Under the pieces are notes generated by a model, which saw only the letters and a program-made list of their open reading frames with translations, did no database searches and was not told the origin of the DNA. The position numbers were made by a program, and so were the translations under genes. Source: Burkholderiales bacterium (GTDB taxonomy: Bacteria; Pseudomonadota; Gammaproteobacteria; Burkholderiales; Burkholderiaceae_C). From it: a DNA stretch of 64,000 nucleotides. The DNA lies in the NCBI GenBank assembly GCA_028868855.1, contig JAGWTR010000007.1, positions 62,001 through 126,000 on the forward strand, written 5' to 3'. Of this stretch, positions 1 to 8,683 are shown piece after piece. Each line of letters opens with the position of its first letter. Position 1 is the first letter of the stretch.

Positions 1-2
1 GT

Positions 3-1331
3 CCCCTGCTGCTGCTGGCCGAAGGCGTCGACCGGGTGGCCAAGGGCGACCTCAGCCCCAAAGCCATCTTCGCCACCCATGACGAACTCGGCGGACTGAC
101 ACGCTCATTCGCCGCCATGACCCAGCAGTTGTCGGACGCCCGCAACCTGGCCCAGCACAGCGTCCACGAACTTGACAGCGCCCGCGCCCACCTGCAAACC
201 ATCCTGGACAACCTCACCGCCGGCGTCATCGTGTTCGACCAACAAGGCCACATCGACACCGTCAACCCGGGCGCCACCCGCATCCTGCGCCTGCCCCTGT
301 CGGCCTACCGTGGTCGCCCCTTGTCCGATGTCCCCGGTCTGCAAGACTTCGCCCAATCCGTGCGCGAACGCTTTGAGTTGTACGCCAGCGACCCCACCCC
401 AGGCGAACGCCAGCAATGGCAAGAGTCCTTTGAACTGCGGCTCAACCCGCAGCACGAGCCCCAAACCCTGCTGGTGCGCGGCGCCGACCTGCCACCCGAC
501 TCCACTTTGCTGGTGTTCGACGACATCAGCGAAGTGGTTTCGGCCCAGCGTGCCGAGGCCTGGGGCGAAGTCGCGCGCCGCGTCGCCCACGAAATCAAAA
601 ACCCGCTCACCCCCATCCAGCTGTCGGCCGAACGCCTGCAACTCAAGCTGGAAGACAAGCTCGACGAGGCCAGCCGCAGCCTGCTGACCCGCTCGGTCAA
701 CACCATCGTCACACAGGTTCAGGCGCTCAAAACCCTGATCAACGAATTCCGCGACTACGCCCGCCTGCCCACCGCCAAGCTGGCACCACTCGATCTGAAC
801 GCCCTGGTCATGGACGTCCTGGCCTTGTACGGTCACGCCATCGACAAGGGCATCTTGGTGTCGGCGCTCACGCCCGACCTACCCCTGATTGACGGCGACG
901 CCACCTTGTTGCGCCAGGTCATTCATAACCTGGTGCAGAACGCCCTGGACGTGGTCACCGACCACCCACCGTCCGACCAAGCCGCCCGCGTGCTCATTCG
1001 CACCGATTTGCCGCACCACCCCGACGGCACGGTGCGTGCGGTCCGGCTGTCTGTGCGCGACAATGGGCCCGGTTTTCCTGACAAAATTCTCAAGCGAGCC
1101 TTCGAGCCTTACACCACCACCAAGGCCAAAGGGACCGGACTGGGGTTGGCAGTCGTCAAGAAAATCGCTGACGAGCACCATGCCCTGGTGCGCATCCGCA
1201 ACCTCGAAAGCGAAACACCCCAGCCCCCACCCCCAGGCAAATCCCCAGAAGAAGTTGTTTGGCGAGGGGCTCAAGTTTCGCTATCATTTTCAAAGCTGTC
1301 ATCCACAATACCTCCGGCTGGTACACACTAG
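3..1331 (+). CDS. ntrY: NtrY-type membrane sensor histidine kinase, 3' part (5' end outside window)
   Basis: The frame is open from the window edge, so the N-terminal membrane and sensor part is missing. What remains is the end of a HAMP linker (VAKGDLSP near window residues 12-19), a PAS-like domain, a HisKA domain with the phospho-acceptor motif VAHEIKNPLTP, and a HATPase_c domain with N-box (HNLVQNALD), G1 box (DNGPGFP) and G2 box (GTGLGLAVVKK). This order is that of NtrY, which autophosphorylates on histidine and passes the phosphate to a partner regulator in nitrogen or redox control. The response-regulator gene follows after 31 bp, as expected for ntrYX. The stop is TAG at 1329-1331. 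The kinase call is secure; the NtrY name rests on architecture and neighbour. Confidence 0.85.
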   Translation, partial: PLLLLAEGVDRVAKGDLSPKAIFATHDELGGLTRSFAAMTQQLSDARNLAQHSVHELDSARAHLQTILDNLTAGVIVFDQQGHIDTVNPGATRILRLPLSAYRGRPLSDVPGLQDFAQSVRERFELYASDPTPGERQQWQESFELRLNPQHEPQTLLVRGADLPPDSTLLVFDDISEVVSAQRAEAWGEVARRVAHEIKNPLTPIQLSAERLQLKLEDKLDEASRSLLTRSVNTIVTQVQALKTLINEFRDYARLPTAKLAPLDLNALVMDVLALYGHAIDKGILVSALTPDLPLIDGDATLLRQVIHNLVQNALDVVTDHPPSDQAARVLIRTDLPHHPDGTVRAVRLSVRDNGPGFPDKILKRAFEPYTTTKAKGTGLGLAVVKKIADEHHALVRIRNLESETPQPPPPGKSPEEVVWRGAQVSLSFSKLSSTIPPAGTH

Positions 1332-1362
1332 TGGTGTTCCGTCTCCTGAGGACACAAAATTC

Positions 1363-2106
1363 ATGGCCACCATTCTTGTAGTTGACGACGAACTGGGCAT
1401 CCGTGCCCTGCTCTCAGAAATTTTGACCGACGAAGGTCATTCCGTCGAAATCGCTGAGAACGCTGCGCAGGCCCGCCTGATGCGCGAGCAATGCAGTCCA
1501 GACCTTGTCTTGCTGGACATCTGGATGCCCGACGTTGACGGCATCACGCTGCTCAAAGAGTGGTCCACCAACGGCCAACTCACGATGCCGGTCATCATGA
1601 TGTCCGGACACGGCACCATCGACACGGCGGTTGAAGCCACCAAGTGCGGCGCGCAAGCCTTCCTTGAGAAACCGGTGACCATGCAAAAGCTGCTGCGCGC
1701 CGTTGAGCAAGGCCTTACCAAGCCAGCGCCTCGCGCAGCCCTCGCAGCCGCCCCCGTGCACCTGGCCACGGTCACGCCCATCACGGCGGCACCGTCGTAC
1801 AGCAACGCCCCCAACCTGGCGGCCGTGCGCATCGAAACCCACATTCCCGCTGAAGCACATCACGCGCCCACCAGCGGCTATGCGCACCACACGCTCTCGC
1901 ATGAACAAAGCTTCGAACTGGACCGCCCACTGCGCGAGGCCCGTGACGACTTTGAACGCGCCTACTTCGAGTTCCACCTGGCCCGCGAAGGCGGCAGCAT
2001 GACCCGCGTCGCCGAGAAGACCGGCTTGGAACGCACTCACCTGTATCGCAAGCTCAAGCAACTGGGCGTTGACTTGACTCGCAACAAAAAATCGGCCGCA
2101 AACTGA
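1363..2106 (+). CDS. NtrX-like response regulator with receiver and Fis-type HTH but no AAA+ domain
   Basis: Protein of 247 aa. Residues 1-120 are a CheY-like receiver with the acidic pair DDE near residue 9, the phospho-acceptor Asp in LLDIWMPD near residue 53, and the conserved Lys in EKP near residue 103. An Ala/Pro-rich linker of about 70 residues follows, then a C-terminal Fis-type helix-turn-helix (MTRVAEKTGLERTHLYRKLKQ). Classical NtrX has about 450 aa with a central sigma54-activating ATPase; none is present here, and the linker is too short to hold one. It probably binds DNA as a phosphorylation-controlled regulator without activating sigma54 polymerase directly. The start is the ATG 31 bp after ntrY; the longer upstream frame overlaps ntrY and is not coding. 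Confidence 0.85.
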   Translation: MATILVVDDELGIRALLSEILTDEGHSVEIAENAAQARLMREQCSPDLVLLDIWMPDVDGITLLKEWSTNGQLTMPVIMMSGHGTIDTAVEATKCGAQAFLEKPVTMQKLLRAVEQGLTKPAPRAALAAAPVHLATVTPITAAPSYSNAPNLAAVRIETHIPAEAHHAPTSGYAHHTLSHEQSFELDRPLREARDDFERAYFEFHLAREGGSMTRVAEKTGLERTHLYRKLKQLGVDLTRNKKSAAN

Positions 2107-2108
2107 GG

Positions 2109-2114
2109 TATAGT
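2109..2114 (+). promoter_or_regulatory. Candidate -10 element of the tRNA-Phe promoter
   Basis: TATAGT lies 22 bp upstream of the mature tRNA 5' end, in the gap after the regulator stop codon. No convincing -35 hexamer is seen at 16-18 bp. Called from position and match to the sigma70 -10 consensus only. Confidence 0.4.
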
Positions 2115-2135
2115 CTCGGTCTTCGCTGAAGAAGC

Positions 2136-2211
2136 GGCCAAGTAGCTCAGTCGGTAGAGCAGCGGATTGAAAATCCGCGTGTCGGTGGTTCGATTCCGCC
2201 CTTGGCCACCA
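2136..2211 (+). tRNA. tRNA-Phe (anticodon GAA)
   Basis: Seventy-six nucleotides form a full cloverleaf. The acceptor stem GGCCAAG pairs with CTTGGCC. The D arm is AGCTCAGTCGGTAGAGC. The anticodon stem GCGGA/TCCGC encloses loop TTGAAAA, giving anticodon GAA. The T arm contains GGTTCGATTCC. The discriminator is A and the CCA end is encoded in the DNA. Confidence 0.97.
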
Positions 2212-2219
2212 AAATTTCG

Positions 2220-2252
2220 AACCCCGCACAGCTCGCTTTGCGGGGTTTTTTA
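2220..2252 (+). terminator. Intrinsic terminator after tRNA-Phe
   Basis: An 8-bp stem ACCCCGCA / TGCGGGGT with a 10-nt loop is followed by a T-run, starting 10 bp past the tRNA CCA. It should separate the tRNA unit from the glycan operon that starts at 2281. Confidence 0.9.
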
Positions 2253-2280
2253 TTGCCTGCTCACTGGCAGAATTCGCAAG

Positions 2281-3261
2281 ATGTCCATGCCCACACCATC
2301 GCTGCGTCGCCCACTGCTTGTTCGGCTGTGCAACATGGTCGGTGACGTGGTGCTTGGGCTGCCAGCCTTGCAACTGCTGCAAGACCACGGCTTTGAACTG
2401 CACCTGTATGGCAAGGGTTGGGCCAAAGCCCTGCTGAGCGGCCATCTTGGTGAACCAGGCTGGCACTTCACGCCGCGCGCAGGCAAGCTGAGCGACCGCA
2501 TCGCGCAGCTGCGCGAACTCAAGCATCAAGGCATGCTGCTGGACCCTGGCTTCAACAGTCGGGTCAACACGCTGCTCATGCCCAACTCCTTCTCTAGCGC
2601 GTTCGAGCCTCGCATGGCGGGCCTGAAGCCGGCAGGCTTTGCGCGCGATGGCCGCAGCCTGCTGTTGTGCAGCGCGTGGACGGCACAACACCCCAGCCCA
2701 CCCGCGCATGCGCTGGAAGGCTTCTGGGAGCTGGCCTGCAAGCTCACGAACACTTCATCACCACCACCTGATCGCATTGACTTGCAGGTGACAAAAGAAG
2801 CCCAAGCCAAAGCTGATGAACTTATGGCCGCGCATGGCATCCGGCCCGGCTTCATCTGCATCGTGCCGTATGCGGCCGGCGATGTGGATGGCAAAGACAA
2901 GCGCTGGCCCGAGTTCGCCGCGTTCACGCGCCAACTCGCTGCACGCAAGGACCGCCAAATCGTCACCTGCCCCGGCCCCGGCGAAGAAGACATCGCACTG
3001 AAAGACCACCCCGATGCCATCTGCCTGCCCGGCGTGGCACTGGACGTCTACCTGGGGCTGCTCAAACGAGCCAGCCTCGTCATCTCCAACGACACCGGCC
3101 CAGCCCACATGGCCGCAGCCGTGGGCACCACCGTGCTGAGCGTGCTCGGGCCGACCAAGCCAGCGCAATGGCGCCCCTGGGGACCACAGAACCGCATTGC
3201 CCAGGGCCCTGGCGGGCAGTGGCCTTCGATGCGTGACGTCATGCAAAAGGTCGATGCATGA
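2281..3261 (+). CDS. Glycosyltransferase family 9 (heptosyltransferase-like), copy 1
   Basis: Protein of 326 aa, the usual length for ADP-heptose:LPS heptosyltransferases (GT9). The N-terminal motif LLVRLCNMVGDVVLGLPAL is the nucleotide-sugar/acceptor loop of the family. The C-terminal half has ISNDTGPAHMAAAVG followed by VLGPTKPAQWRPWG, the GT9 sugar-nucleotide signature. It should act at the inner face of the cytoplasmic membrane, adding heptose or a related sugar to LPS core or another lipid-linked acceptor. It opens a run of seven close-set genes and overlaps the next gene by 4 bp. It is clearly related to copy 2 (same RLCN-VG opening). Start ATG 2281; ATG 2287 is an alternative. The exact sugar is not decidable. 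Confidence 0.85.
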   Translation: MSMPTPSLRRPLLVRLCNMVGDVVLGLPALQLLQDHGFELHLYGKGWAKALLSGHLGEPGWHFTPRAGKLSDRIAQLRELKHQGMLLDPGFNSRVNTLLMPNSFSSAFEPRMAGLKPAGFARDGRSLLLCSAWTAQHPSPPAHALEGFWELACKLTNTSSPPPDRIDLQVTKEAQAKADELMAAHGIRPGFICIVPYAAGDVDGKDKRWPEFAAFTRQLAARKDRQIVTCPGPGEEDIALKDHPDAICLPGVALDVYLGLLKRASLVISNDTGPAHMAAAVGTTVLSVLGPTKPAQWRPWGPQNRIAQGPGGQWPSMRDVMQKVDA

Positions 3262-4211
3262 GCAACAGCAAGGGCCCACTGATCATCAGGCTGTGCAACT
3301 GGGTTGGCGAAGCCGTGCTGTCGCTGCCCACGCTGACCATGCTGGCCGATCAAGGTTATGAACTGCACCTGATCGGCAAACGCTGGGCCATCAACCTCTT
3401 TGAGGGCCACGGCTGGACGGTGCATGTTCGCCCCGCCAAGCGCAGCGATGCCATCCAGCAACTCAAAGGTCTGCGACAGCAACTGGGTCAGCAACACCCG
3501 GCTTTCACGCGCCGGCCCAATATGGTGCTGTTCACCAATTCGTTTTCCAGCGCGCTGGAGGCCCGCCTGGCCGGGCTCAAGCCCATTGGCTACCAGAAAG
3601 AAGGCCGCAGCCTGCTGCTGGGCCACGGCGTGCCCTACGAACCAGGCTTGCATGCGGCCGACAACTACTGGCGCATCGGCAGCCACTTCGCGGACGTGCC
3701 CTCGTCCCGCCCACGCAACCTGGGCCTCAAGCCTTCGCCCACGCACCTGTCTCAGGCTGCGCAACTGGTGCTGAACTATGCGCTGCGCCCTGGCTTCATC
3801 ATCCTGTGCCCGTTCTCCGGCGCAGCAGACACCACCGGCAAAAAGCTGTGGCCAGCGTTTCCCGAACTGGCTCGCCAGTTGGGCGAGCAAGGTCACGATG
3901 TGGTCCTGTGCCCTGGCCCGGGAGAGGAAGAACAAGCTTTGGCCGACTACCCGTCGGCCAAGGTGATCAGCGGCATCGACCTGGGTACCTACGCCGCACT
4001 CAGCCAGCTGGCCGCCTGCACCGTGTCCAACGACACAGGCCCCGGGCATCTGGCTGCGGCCGTTGGCGCGCACGTCGTCAGCGTCCTGGGGCCTGATGCG
4101 GCGCCCATGTGGTGGATCCAGGGTGACAAGGTCACGGTACTGAGGCCGGATCAGGGGTGGCCCACGTTGCAGGATGTGCTTCACGCCATCGACCAGGCCA
4201 CGCAATCATGA
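3258..4211 (+). CDS. Glycosyltransferase family 9 (heptosyltransferase-like), copy 2
   Basis: Protein of 317 aa, paralogous to the preceding gene along its length: LIIRLCNWVGEAVLSLPTL at the start, VSNDTGPGHLAAAVG and VLGPDAAPMWW near the end. The ATGA overlap with both neighbours points to translational coupling. Probably a second heptosyltransferase-type enzyme acting in sequence with copy 1. The replacement of KPAQWRPWG by DAAPMWWIQG in the donor-binding segment suggests a changed donor or acceptor. Substrate unknown. Confidence 0.83.
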   Translation: MSNSKGPLIIRLCNWVGEAVLSLPTLTMLADQGYELHLIGKRWAINLFEGHGWTVHVRPAKRSDAIQQLKGLRQQLGQQHPAFTRRPNMVLFTNSFSSALEARLAGLKPIGYQKEGRSLLLGHGVPYEPGLHAADNYWRIGSHFADVPSSRPRNLGLKPSPTHLSQAAQLVLNYALRPGFIILCPFSGAADTTGKKLWPAFPELARQLGEQGHDVVLCPGPGEEEQALADYPSAKVISGIDLGTYAALSQLAACTVSNDTGPGHLAAAVGAHVVSVLGPDAAPMWWIQGDKVTVLRPDQGWPTLQDVLHAIDQATQS

Positions 4212-5299
4212 CGCTTGCCCCTCGCCACATCGCCCTGCAATTCGGCCACATCAAGCACTTCAACGAAGGGCTGGCCGAATTTTCTCGCCAACTGGCCATG
4301 CAGTTCGCGCAGCAGGCTGGGGTGCTGAAGGCCGAGCGCAACTGGCACTTTCACTTCATCATGCCCAGCCAGTGGCATGGCATGTTCGGGCCCGAGGTTC
4401 AGTACCACGAGCTGAACGACAGCATGCGGCTGCGCCATCGTTTCCCGGTTGATCTGGACGTCTGGCATGGGCTGCATCAGCACATGCGCTTTCGCCCGCC
4501 CGTCAACAGCCGGCACAACATCATCACGGTGCATGACCTCAACCATGTCTACGCCAAGAAGGGCCTGAGCCTGTGGTGGCAGAACCTGCGCCTGACCCGG
4601 CACCTGCGGCGCGCGCATCAGCTTGTGGCCATCAGCCAGTACGCGGCCGATGATCTCGCCAAGTACCTACCCTGGGCACCGCCCGCCGTGGTCATCCACA
4701 ATGGCGCGGCGGACTTGACAACGTCCCGACAAGAGCCCGTTGAAGCGCTTATTGGGCGACCATTTCTGCTGCACATAAGTCGGATGTCACCTTCCAAGAA
4801 CGTCGGCGCGCTCATCGACATGGCCACCATCTGGCCTGAGCAGATGCTCGTACTGGCTGGCCCCGAAAGCCCGGAGGTGCAAGCTCACCGGGCGCGCGTG
4901 CATGAGCTCGGGCTGCGCAACGTCCACTTCTGCACCGACGTCAGCGAGGCTCAAAAGGCTTGGCTGTACGCACACTGCCGGGCCTTTCTCTTTCCGTCCT
5001 TGCAAGAAGGCTTTGGCTTGCCGCCGATCGAAGCCATGTTCTTTGGCAAACCTGTGATCGTGGCGCGGCGCACCAGCCTGCCTGAGGTCTGCGGAGAAGG
5101 TGCCGCCTATTGGGATAGCTTCGATCCAAATGGCATGCGACAGATCACCGAATCGTGGCTGACGCAGCATCAGCGACACCCTGACACGGCCGCTCTGGTT
5201 CGCCAGCAAGCGCGGCGCTATACCTGGGCGCGCGCGGCGCAGCAATACATGCACCTGTACGCACCAGACGCGGCACGAAAGGACGCATCGACATGCTGA
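4208..5299 (+). CDS. Glycosyltransferase family 4 (GT-B fold)
   Basis: Protein of 363 aa. The C-terminal half is a Glycos_transf_1 domain: a donor-binding stretch FLLHISRMSPSKNVGALI near residue 190, a core of helices, and the retaining-GT motif EGFGLPPIEAMFFGKPVI (E-x7-E) near residue 265. The N-terminal half is the acceptor domain, with NIITVHDLNHVYAK. It should move a sugar from a nucleotide donor to the growing core or glycan at the cytoplasmic membrane. The start ATG overlaps the previous stop by 4 bp, and the gene runs 7 bp into the next one, so it sits firmly in the operon. Specificity cannot be read from sequence. Confidence 0.85.
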   Translation: MTLAPRHIALQFGHIKHFNEGLAEFSRQLAMQFAQQAGVLKAERNWHFHFIMPSQWHGMFGPEVQYHELNDSMRLRHRFPVDLDVWHGLHQHMRFRPPVNSRHNIITVHDLNHVYAKKGLSLWWQNLRLTRHLRRAHQLVAISQYAADDLAKYLPWAPPAVVIHNGAADLTTSRQEPVEALIGRPFLLHISRMSPSKNVGALIDMATIWPEQMLVLAGPESPEVQAHRARVHELGLRNVHFCTDVSEAQKAWLYAHCRAFLFPSLQEGFGLPPIEAMFFGKPVIVARRTSLPEVCGEGAAYWDSFDPNGMRQITESWLTQHQRHPDTAALVRQQARRYTWARAAQQYMHLYAPDAARKDASTC

Positions 5300-6096
5300 A
5301 CTTGCCGCAAGTCACCTTGTGCTGCGTGGACACCCGTCTGCCCCAGATGGCGCTGGACGCCATGAAAATCTGCATGGCGCGCGCGCAGTTTGGCGACGCC
5401 CTGCTCTTCACGCGCCCACAGCACGGCCTGCAAGATGTACCGCCCGGCATCAAGGTGATCAAGGTCGATACGATCCGCTCCATCGAGGCCTACTCGCACT
5501 TCCTGCTCAAGGAAATGGGGCCCTATCTCCACACCTCGCATATGCTGATCGTGCAGTGGGACGGCTATGTGATTGATCCCGGCATGTGGAGCGATGACTT
5601 CCTGAGCGTGGATTACATCGGTGCGGTCTGGCCTCAGTACAACGATGCGCACCGGGTTGGCAACGGCGGGTTCTCGTTGCGATCACGCAAGCTGCTGGAT
5701 GCCCTGGCGCACGACGAGATCGTGCCACATCATCCGGAAGACATCTGTATCGCCAGAACCTACCGCACGCTGCTGGAACAGCGCTGGGGCATCCGGTTCG
5801 CCGATGAGGCCATGGCCCATCAGTTCGCCGTCGAGCGCGAGCGCAAGTGCCCATCAACCTTCGGCTTTCATGGCTTGTCCAATCTCGCCGATGTGCTGTC
5901 TGACCAAGAGTTGCAGGACTTCGTTCAACGCGCACCCGCCGCGCTGTTCACGGCCATCGAGGCCCGTGGCTTCATCAAACGCCTGGTACAGCGGCGACTC
6001 AAAGAAGCGGCCCGCATCGCCCTGAGCAAGCGCACCGCCGCCAAAAGGATGAACCTGGCCGACGCCCGGCTGTGGCTCAGAATCTATCTCGGATAA
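5293..6096 (+). CDS. DUF5672-family protein, probable glycan-locus transferase
   Basis: Protein of 267 aa resembling the DUF5672 family found beside glycosyltransferases. Visible features are an N-terminal VTLCCVDTRLPQMALDAM segment, a central HMLIVQWDGYVIDPGMW segment whose WDGYV may be a metal/donor-binding DxD variant, and VGNGGFSLRSRKLLDAL, which resembles the acceptor-site motif of GT2/GT32-type enzymes. No signal peptide or membrane span is seen. Position between GT4 and GT2 genes argues for a glycosyltransferase-like role. Function of the family is unproven; that part is inference. Confidence 0.7.
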   Translation: MLNLPQVTLCCVDTRLPQMALDAMKICMARAQFGDALLFTRPQHGLQDVPPGIKVIKVDTIRSIEAYSHFLLKEMGPYLHTSHMLIVQWDGYVIDPGMWSDDFLSVDYIGAVWPQYNDAHRVGNGGFSLRSRKLLDALAHDEIVPHHPEDICIARTYRTLLEQRWGIRFADEAMAHQFAVERERKCPSTFGFHGLSNLADVLSDQELQDFVQRAPAALFTAIEARGFIKRLVQRRLKEAARIALSKRTAAKRMNLADARLWLRIYLG

Positions 6097-6102
6097 ACCG
6101 TC

Positions 6103-7113
6103 ATGCCCTCCACTTCGCAGACAAGCCCTCGTCGTGTCGCCTTCCTGATGCTGACCTACAACCAGGCCTCGCTGGTGCGCGAATCAGCACTGGCTTGCCT
6201 GGCACAGGAATGCGAACCGCTGGACATCATCTTTTCGGATGACGCCTCCAAGGACAACACCTATGAAGTGCTGCAGGAAATTGCTCGCGAGTACAAGGGC
6301 CCACACAATCTGATCGTTCGCCGCAACGAGAAGAATGCGGGCATTGGCGAGCACTTCAACATCCTGATCGCATCATTCCAGAACGAGTTGTTCATCGCGT
6401 CTGCTGGCGATGACATCTCTTTGCCCAACCGTACAGCAGCCTTGATCAAGGCCTGGGATGACAGCGGGCAGAAGGCCGATCTGATCAGCAGCCATTGCAA
6501 GCAGATGGCCTACAACGGCACGGTGGGGCGCCAGGTCAACACGGACGATCTCTCCACAGTCACACCTCAGCAGTGGCTGATCAAACGCCCCTACATCATT
6601 GGCGCGACGCACGCATTCACGCGTCGCCTGCACACGCGCTTTGGCCCCTTCTCCAGCGACCTGACCGGGGAAGACCAGATCATGACCTTCCGCGCCATGT
6701 GCGCTGGCGGCGGCGTGACCGTGAACGAAGCATTGGTGCTCTACCGGGATGGCGGCATTTCTCGCCGGCCAGACGAGATGATGCCTGCAGAACAACTGGC
6801 CTGGATCCGCAAGGTCAACCGCATTGACGTGGCCGAAATGCGCCAGATCATCAAGGATGCCGACACCGCCGGCTATGGACAACTGGCTCGCGAACGCTTC
6901 CAGGACAAGCTCAATCGCGCCGTGTTCATGAAGGACATCCTCGATCACAGCACATGGAAGCCGATGCTGGCCATCTCACGGCGCCATCCCGATGTGCCCT
7001 TCTTCTGGCGTCACAAGAAAATCATCACCACGCTCTTCCACGAACCCTATGCCGTCTTCCAGAAGCACAACCAGGCCAGAAGGCAATTCGTCCGGCGCTT
7101 GAGAGGTCGTTGA
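6103..7113 (+). CDS. Glycosyltransferase family 2
   Basis: Protein of 336 aa. Residues 10-130 form a GT-A domain: VAFLMLTYNQASLVRES at the start, FSDDASKDNT near residue 47 (uridine-binding DD), and ASAGDDISLPNR near residue 102 in the place of the DxD metal site. The later LTGEDQIMTFRAMCAGG supplies an ED acid motif typical of GT2 catalytic bases. It follows the DUF5672 gene by 6 bp and precedes the acyltransferase gene by 10 bp, so it is in the same operon. Likely adds a sugar to the glycan assembled by this cluster; sugar unknown. Confidence 0.85.
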   Translation: MPSTSQTSPRRVAFLMLTYNQASLVRESALACLAQECEPLDIIFSDDASKDNTYEVLQEIAREYKGPHNLIVRRNEKNAGIGEHFNILIASFQNELFIASAGDDISLPNRTAALIKAWDDSGQKADLISSHCKQMAYNGTVGRQVNTDDLSTVTPQQWLIKRPYIIGATHAFTRRLHTRFGPFSSDLTGEDQIMTFRAMCAGGGVTVNEALVLYRDGGISRRPDEMMPAEQLAWIRKVNRIDVAEMRQIIKDADTAGYGQLARERFQDKLNRAVFMKDILDHSTWKPMLAISRRHPDVPFFWRHKKIITTLFHEPYAVFQKHNQARRQFVRRLRGR

Positions 7114-7123
7114 GGCTGGCGCC

Positions 7124-8683
7124 GTGCTCTTCAACTCCTACGTCTTCATCTTCGTGTACCTGCCCATCGTGCTGATGGGCTTTTTCGCTTTGGGCAAACG
7201 CAGCCGCTTCATGGGCGGGCTGTGGTTGTTCGCCGCCTCGCTGTTCTTCTATGGCTGGTGGGATCCGCGATCGGTCGGCCTACTGCTGGCCTCCATGCTG
7301 TTCAACTACGGCATCGGCGTGGGCATCGTCAAGCTGCATGAACAACGAGCGACTCAGCGGGCCTATTGGCTGCTGAGTGTGGGCGTCATCGCTGACCTGA
7401 CCTTGCTGGGGTATTTCAAGTACGCCGAGTTCTTCATCACGAACATCAACGTTGCGCTGGGTGTGGATGCACATGTGGCGGCGATCGCGCTGCCGCTGGG
7501 CATCTCGTTCTTCACGTTCACGCAGATCGCCTTTCTGGTGGACGCCTACCGTGGCAAGGTACAGGAGACCAGCCTTGTCCACTATGGACTGTTCATCACC
7601 TACTTCCCGCATTTGATCGCCGGGCCCGTCATCCACCACAAGGAGATGATGCCGCAGTTCGCTCAAGGCCAGACCTACTCGCTGCGCTGGCCCTAGCTGT
7701 CGGCAGGCCTGACCCTGTTTGCCATCGGGCTGCTCAAGAAGGTCGGCCTGGCCGATGCCATCGCCCCCTTTGCCAGCCCGGCATTTGCCGCAGCAGCCAA
7801 TGGCGAGCACCTGACTTTGCTGGAGGCATGGACAAGCGCCCTGGCCTACACCTTTCAGCTCTATTTCGATTTCTCCGGCTACTCCGATATGGCCATCGGC
7901 CTGTCCTGCCTTTTTGGCGTGAAGTTGCCACTGAACTTCCACTCGCCCTACAAGTCGGTCAACATCATCGAATTCTGGCGCCGTTGGCACATGACCCTGT
8001 CGCGCTTCCTTCGTGACTACCTCTACATCTCGCTGGGTGGCAACAGGAAGGGACGCGTCCAGCGCTACGTCAACCTGATGCTCACCATGTTGCTGGGTGG
8101 CTTGTGGCACGGTGCGGGCTGGACGTTTGTGGTCTGGGGCGGCCTGCATGGCCTGTATCTGGTCATCAACCACGCCTGGCATCAGGTTCGCACATCCTGT
8201 GGGCAGGACGTCACCCGAAGCACGGCAGCGGGTCGGTTTGGCGGCATGTGCCTGACCTTCCTGGCCGTGGTCGTGGCCTGGGTGTTTTTCAGAGCACCGA
8301 ACCTTCAAGCAGCCTTGAACATGCTGACAGCCATGTCGGGGCAGTATGGTCTCGTGGTCCCGCCAGATCTGCTTCCCGCCTCGCTGGGCCACTTCCTGAC
8401 ATCACACGGCATGTCGATGGGCGACCTGCCCTTGTTCAGCAAGACGCCGGGCGATCTGACTCAGGCAGCCGCCTGGATTGGCGCCTTGTGGGCCATCGTC
8501 TGGCTGGCCCCCAATAGCCAGGAGATCATGGCCGAGTTCAATCCATCACTGGAGCCCGTCACGTCCAGCAGTCACCTGCGTTGGCACCCCAACAAGTACT
8601 GGATGCTGCTGACCGTTGTCGCCTTGCTCTATGCCCTCTCTCGAATGGGAAAAGTCAGTGAGTTCCTCTACTTCCAGTTCTGA
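7124..8683 (+). pseudogene. MBOAT O-acyltransferase (AlgI-like) interrupted by an in-frame amber codon
   Basis: One frame runs 520 codons with a single stop, TAG at 7694-7696; homology signals continue on both sides without frameshift. Before the stop are about six hydrophobic spans and the family segment LPLGISFFTFTQIAFLVD. After it come GLTLFAIGLLKKVGLAD, the SGYSDMAIGLS motif, FWRRWHMTLSRFLRDYLYI with the first conserved His, and LLGGLWHGAGWTFVVWGGLHG with the catalytic His. Intact AlgI-type proteins of 470-520 aa move acyl groups across the inner membrane to an exopolysaccharide, helped by an AlgJ/AlgX-like partner, which is the next gene. As written, the frame yields a 190-aa N-terminal fragment without the active site. 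It may be a recent null allele, a sequencing error, or a read-through case. Start GTG 7124. Confidence 0.85.

Noticed and set aside
105-836. Long minus-strand frame of 243 codons opposite ntrY
   Set aside because: It is antisense to clear kinase motifs, has no family pattern and is a by-product of high GC.
7694-7696. Pyrrolysine or global amber recoding
   Set aside because: Other genes in the window end in TAG and no related enzyme genes are seen; not supportable from this window.
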